Below the pieces are notes generated by a model. That model was not told the origin of the DNA. It did no database searches and saw only the letters and a list, made by a program, of their open reading frames with translations. The translations under genes and the position numbers were made by a program. Shown here in pieces: positions 5,858 through 7,691 of a stretch of DNA of 7,691 bases. Origin of the DNA: Methylovirgula sp. (GTDB lineage Bacteria; Pseudomonadota; Alphaproteobacteria; Rhizobiales; Beijerinckiaceae); assembly GCA_030044485.1 (NCBI GenBank), contig JASHVQ010000036.1, positions 1-7,691 of the forward strand, given 5' to 3'. Position 1 is the first letter of the stretch. Every line of letters begins with the position of its first letter.

Positions 5858-6670
5858 ATGCTGCCGACGCGATTCTGGGCCGAGATGACCTGGAAGGATT
5901 TCCAGAGCGCCAATGTGGAGGAGGCGATCGCCGTTCTGCCCGCGGCCGCCGTCGAGCAGCACGGGCCGCACCTGCCGCTCGGCGTCGATCTCTTTCTGAT
6001 GCAGGGCTATATCGAGCGAGTCCTGTCGCGTCTGCCCGACGACTTGCCGGTCCTTTTTCTGCCGGTACAGCCGGTCGGCGCCTCGATCGAACATGCCGAT
6101 TATCCGGGGACGCTGACGCTTTCGGCAAGCAGCCTGCTGCGTGTCCTGACCGAGATCGGTGAATGCGTCGAGCGCGCTGGTTGCCGCAAGCTGGTGCTGC
6201 TCAACTCGCACGGCGGCAACGTCCCGCTGCTCAATATGGTGGCGCATGATTTGCGCGCCCGGCTTGACATGCTGGCCGTGACCGCGACCTGGCACAGGTT
6301 CGGCTATCCCGACGAACTCTTCTCGGCCCGCGAGCAGACGCACGGAATTCACGGCGGCGATATCGAGACTTCGCTGATGCTGAGCTTCCGCCCCGACCTC
6401 GTGCGCCGCGCCGCGCTCGACAATTTCGTCTCGGAAAGCGAAGCCATCGAGGCCGACTTCACGTGGCTGCGCCGCGGACGGCCGACCGGCTTTGGCTGGA
6501 TGGCGCAGGACCTCAATCCGGCGGGCGCTATGGGCAATGCCGGCGCGGCGAGCGCCGAAAAGGGCGAAGCCTCAGCCGATTATGGCGTCACCGCCTTCAT
6601 CGAACTGCTGCAGGATGTCGAGGCTTTCGACCTCGCAAGGCTCGGCGAGACACCGGGAACCGGCGACTAA
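5858..6670 (+). CDS. creatininase-superfamily (creatinine amidohydrolase/MftE-like) metal hydrolase
   Basis: The 270-residue protein has the hallmarks of the creatininase fold: AVEQHGPHLPLGVD with candidate metal ligands E33, H35 and D44, NSHGGN at 116-121 with H118, and HGGDIETSLML at 165-175 with H165 and the conserved E170. In Pseudomonas creatininase the second motif carries an extra glutamate ligand (E122); here that place is glycine, as in many superfamily members such as MftE and the ArfB-like deformylases. It should therefore not be called a creatininase by substrate. Known members cleave C-N bonds in small amides or peptide ends with Zn, Fe or Mn; this one's substrate is unknown, and no mycofactocin or deazaflavin genes are nearby. 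AGGAG at 5847-5851 lies six bases before the ATG, a strong ribosome binding site that fixes the start. The gene is transcribed divergently from the Inh/AprI gene, and its TAA overlaps the stop of the convergent glucan gene. Confidence 0.85.
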   Translation: MLPTRFWAEMTWKDFQSANVEEAIAVLPAAAVEQHGPHLPLGVDLFLMQGYIERVLSRLPDDLPVLFLPVQPVGASIEHADYPGTLTLSASSLLRVLTEIGECVERAGCRKLVLLNSHGGNVPLLNMVAHDLRARLDMLAVTATWHRFGYPDELFSAREQTHGIHGGDIETSLMLSFRPDLVRRAALDNFVSESEAIEADFTWLRRGRPTGFGWMAQDLNPAGAMGNAGAASAEKGEASADYGVTAFIELLQDVEAFDLARLGETPGTGD

Positions 6671-7691
6671 GGCGTACGCCAGGGATAGGTCCAAGTCTCG
6701 GTCAGAGCCTTGTGCCCGGTGCGCAGAAAGGCTCGCAGGTCCGTCGCCTGGCCGGGATCGAGCTGCAGATCGATGCTGGCGCGAAACCCGTCGACGTGGG
6801 GGTTGTAGACGACCCAGGAGTGCAGAATCTGTCCCTGGCTGGCGCTCGCGACGACTTCGACGAGCTGCGGATTTTGGGCATAGAAGGCAAGATCGCCGCC
6901 GGAAAAATCGATGATGAAACGATGCGAGCCGGCCGGAGCCGGTTGGGGGGCGCCGAGCGCCTTCGCATCCGTCTGATAGGTCCCGACCACGCGGCCGTTG
7001 GGCGAGAGCTGCGCAAAAGAGAGGCTCGCCGTGATCCGGTAGGCGAAAGCCTCTCCCGCGTTAGGCGCTTGTTTGGGCACGAAAGAGGCGACCACATTGT
7101 CGTTGGCCTCGTTCGTTGTGGGAATTTCCACGAGTTCGACCTGGCCCTCGCCCCAATTTCCATGCGGCTCGACAAAATAACTGGGCCGCAGTTCGTAGGC
7201 GAGGTCCAAGTCCTGGTAATGGTCGAAATCGCGGTCGCGCTGCAGGAGGCCGAAGCCAAGCATTTGGTGATCGATGAAGTCCGAGACTTCGAGCTGCGCG
7301 GGGTTGCGCAACGGCCGCCAGATCCATTCTCCGGTCGCCGAATTGACGAGCAGCCCGTCGGAATCGTGCAGCTCGCGCCGGAAATCCTCGCTGAACCTAT
7401 GATCGTTCTCGCCGATGAAGAACATTGAGGTCAGCGGCGCCAAACCGAATTTAACGTCCGTCCGGCGCGGGAACAGGGTGGCGACCACTTCGAGCACCGA
7501 ATCGATGCCGGGATAGAGATCGAACTGATAGGCGCCCGTTACCGCCTCGCCGTCGAGCAGCGCGTAGATCCGCGCGTGCTCGGAATTAGGCTGGGGCGTC
7601 TCGACCCAAAACTCGCGAAAGAAGGGGAATACCTCGGAGGTCGTGCCGGCATTGATGCTCATGCCGCGCGCCGAAAGCCCATAGCGCTGGC
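6667..7691 (-). CDS. opgG: OpgG/OpgD-family periplasmic glucan biosynthesis protein, C-terminal part
   Basis: The reading frame is open to the right edge and stops at TAG (6669-6667), giving 340 visible residues of a family that is usually about 500 or more, so the signal peptide and the N-terminal part are outside. An ATG at 7662 is internal: the codons before it read QRYGLSARG and continue into MSIN, a conserved family stretch. Other matches are FPFFREFWVETP just after it, LTSMFFIGEND (about 7400-7434), and YELRPSYFVEP followed by GNWGEGQVELVEIPT (7117-7197). The visible part holds the end of the large beta-sandwich domain and the C-terminal immunoglobulin-like domain, ending TWTYPWRTP. OpgG and OpgD are periplasmic proteins of osmoregulated periplasmic glucan synthesis; E. 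coli members have been shown to act on beta-1,2-glucan. OpgG and OpgD cannot be told apart with certainty here, and opgH is not in view. Confidence 0.9.
   Translation of the reverse strand, partial: QRYGLSARGMSINAGTTSEVFPFFREFWVETPQPNSEHARIYALLDGEAVTGAYQFDLYPGIDSVLEVVATLFPRRTDVKFGLAPLTSMFFIGENDHRFSEDFRRELHDSDGLLVNSATGEWIWRPLRNPAQLEVSDFIDHQMLGFGLLQRDRDFDHYQDLDLAYELRPSYFVEPHGNWGEGQVELVEIPTTNEANDNVVASFVPKQAPNAGEAFAYRITASLSFAQLSPNGRVVGTYQTDAKALGAPQPAPAGSHRFIIDFSGGDLAFYAQNPQLVEVVASASQGQILHSWVVYNPHVDGFRASIDLQLDPGQATDLRAFLRTGHKALTETWTYPWRTP

Noticed and set aside
6463..7428. Long plus-strand open frame (321 codons) across the end of the creatininase-family gene and antisense to opgG
   Set aside because: It overlaps two strongly recognised proteins in other frames; the translation is Arg/Gly/Ala-rich with no family feature, as expected of a high-GC antisense shadow.
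7660..7662. ATG at 7662 as the start of the glucan protein
   Set aside because: The frame stays open to the window edge, and the codons upstream encode YGLSARG, a conserved internal stretch of OpgG/OpgD.

Overview
The window looks like a chromosomal segment of a GC-rich alphaproteobacterium, most likely of the order Hyphomicrobiales (Rhizobiales). The arguments are the rhizobial-type DapD C-terminus, an NrnC-type short DEDDy exonuclease directly upstream of lptC-lptA-lptB, an LptB with an N-terminal extension, and an Inh/AprI-domain periplasmic protein. Genus-level placement is not possible from the sequence alone. I see no insertion sequence, phage gene, tRNA, rRNA or CRISPR array. Most of the window is housekeeping cell-envelope and lysine/peptidoglycan-precursor metabolism.

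Left part, plus strand (1-1729): the last 27 codons of dapD, a small DUF805-like four-helix membrane protein, and dapE. The three are packed with no gap: dapD and the membrane gene share one base (TGATG), and dapE starts on the base after the membrane gene's stop. DapD and DapE act in the succinylase branch of diaminopimelate/lysine synthesis; the role of the membrane protein is unknown.

Middle part, minus strand (1727-5596, read right to left): a secreted protein with two diverged copies of an Inh/AprI-type beta-barrel domain, then nrnC (3'-5' exonuclease of di- and oligoribonucleotides), then lptC, lptA and lptB overlapping by four bases at each junction. LptC and LptA form the periplasmic part of the LPS export bridge and LptB is its ATPase; the LptF/G permeases and LptD/E are not here. 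lptB runs convergently into dapE, and both stop codons lie inside the arms of one inverted repeat built on heptamer microrepeats.

Right part (5597-7691): a 261-base divergent intergenic region carries a 9-bp GC inverted repeat whose loop and edge hold a near-consensus CtrA-type site. It is followed by a plus-strand creatininase-superfamily hydrolase of unknown substrate. That gene ends in a four-base stop-to-stop overlap with the C-terminal two thirds of an OpgG/OpgD periplasmic glucan protein on the minus strand, which runs off the right edge.

I did not find a convincing undescribed system. The points most worth a second look are the tandem-domain Inh/AprI protein, the stop-codon hairpin with facing heptamer arrays, the CtrA-like site in the divergent region, and the lack of rpoN-hpf-ptsN after lptB.
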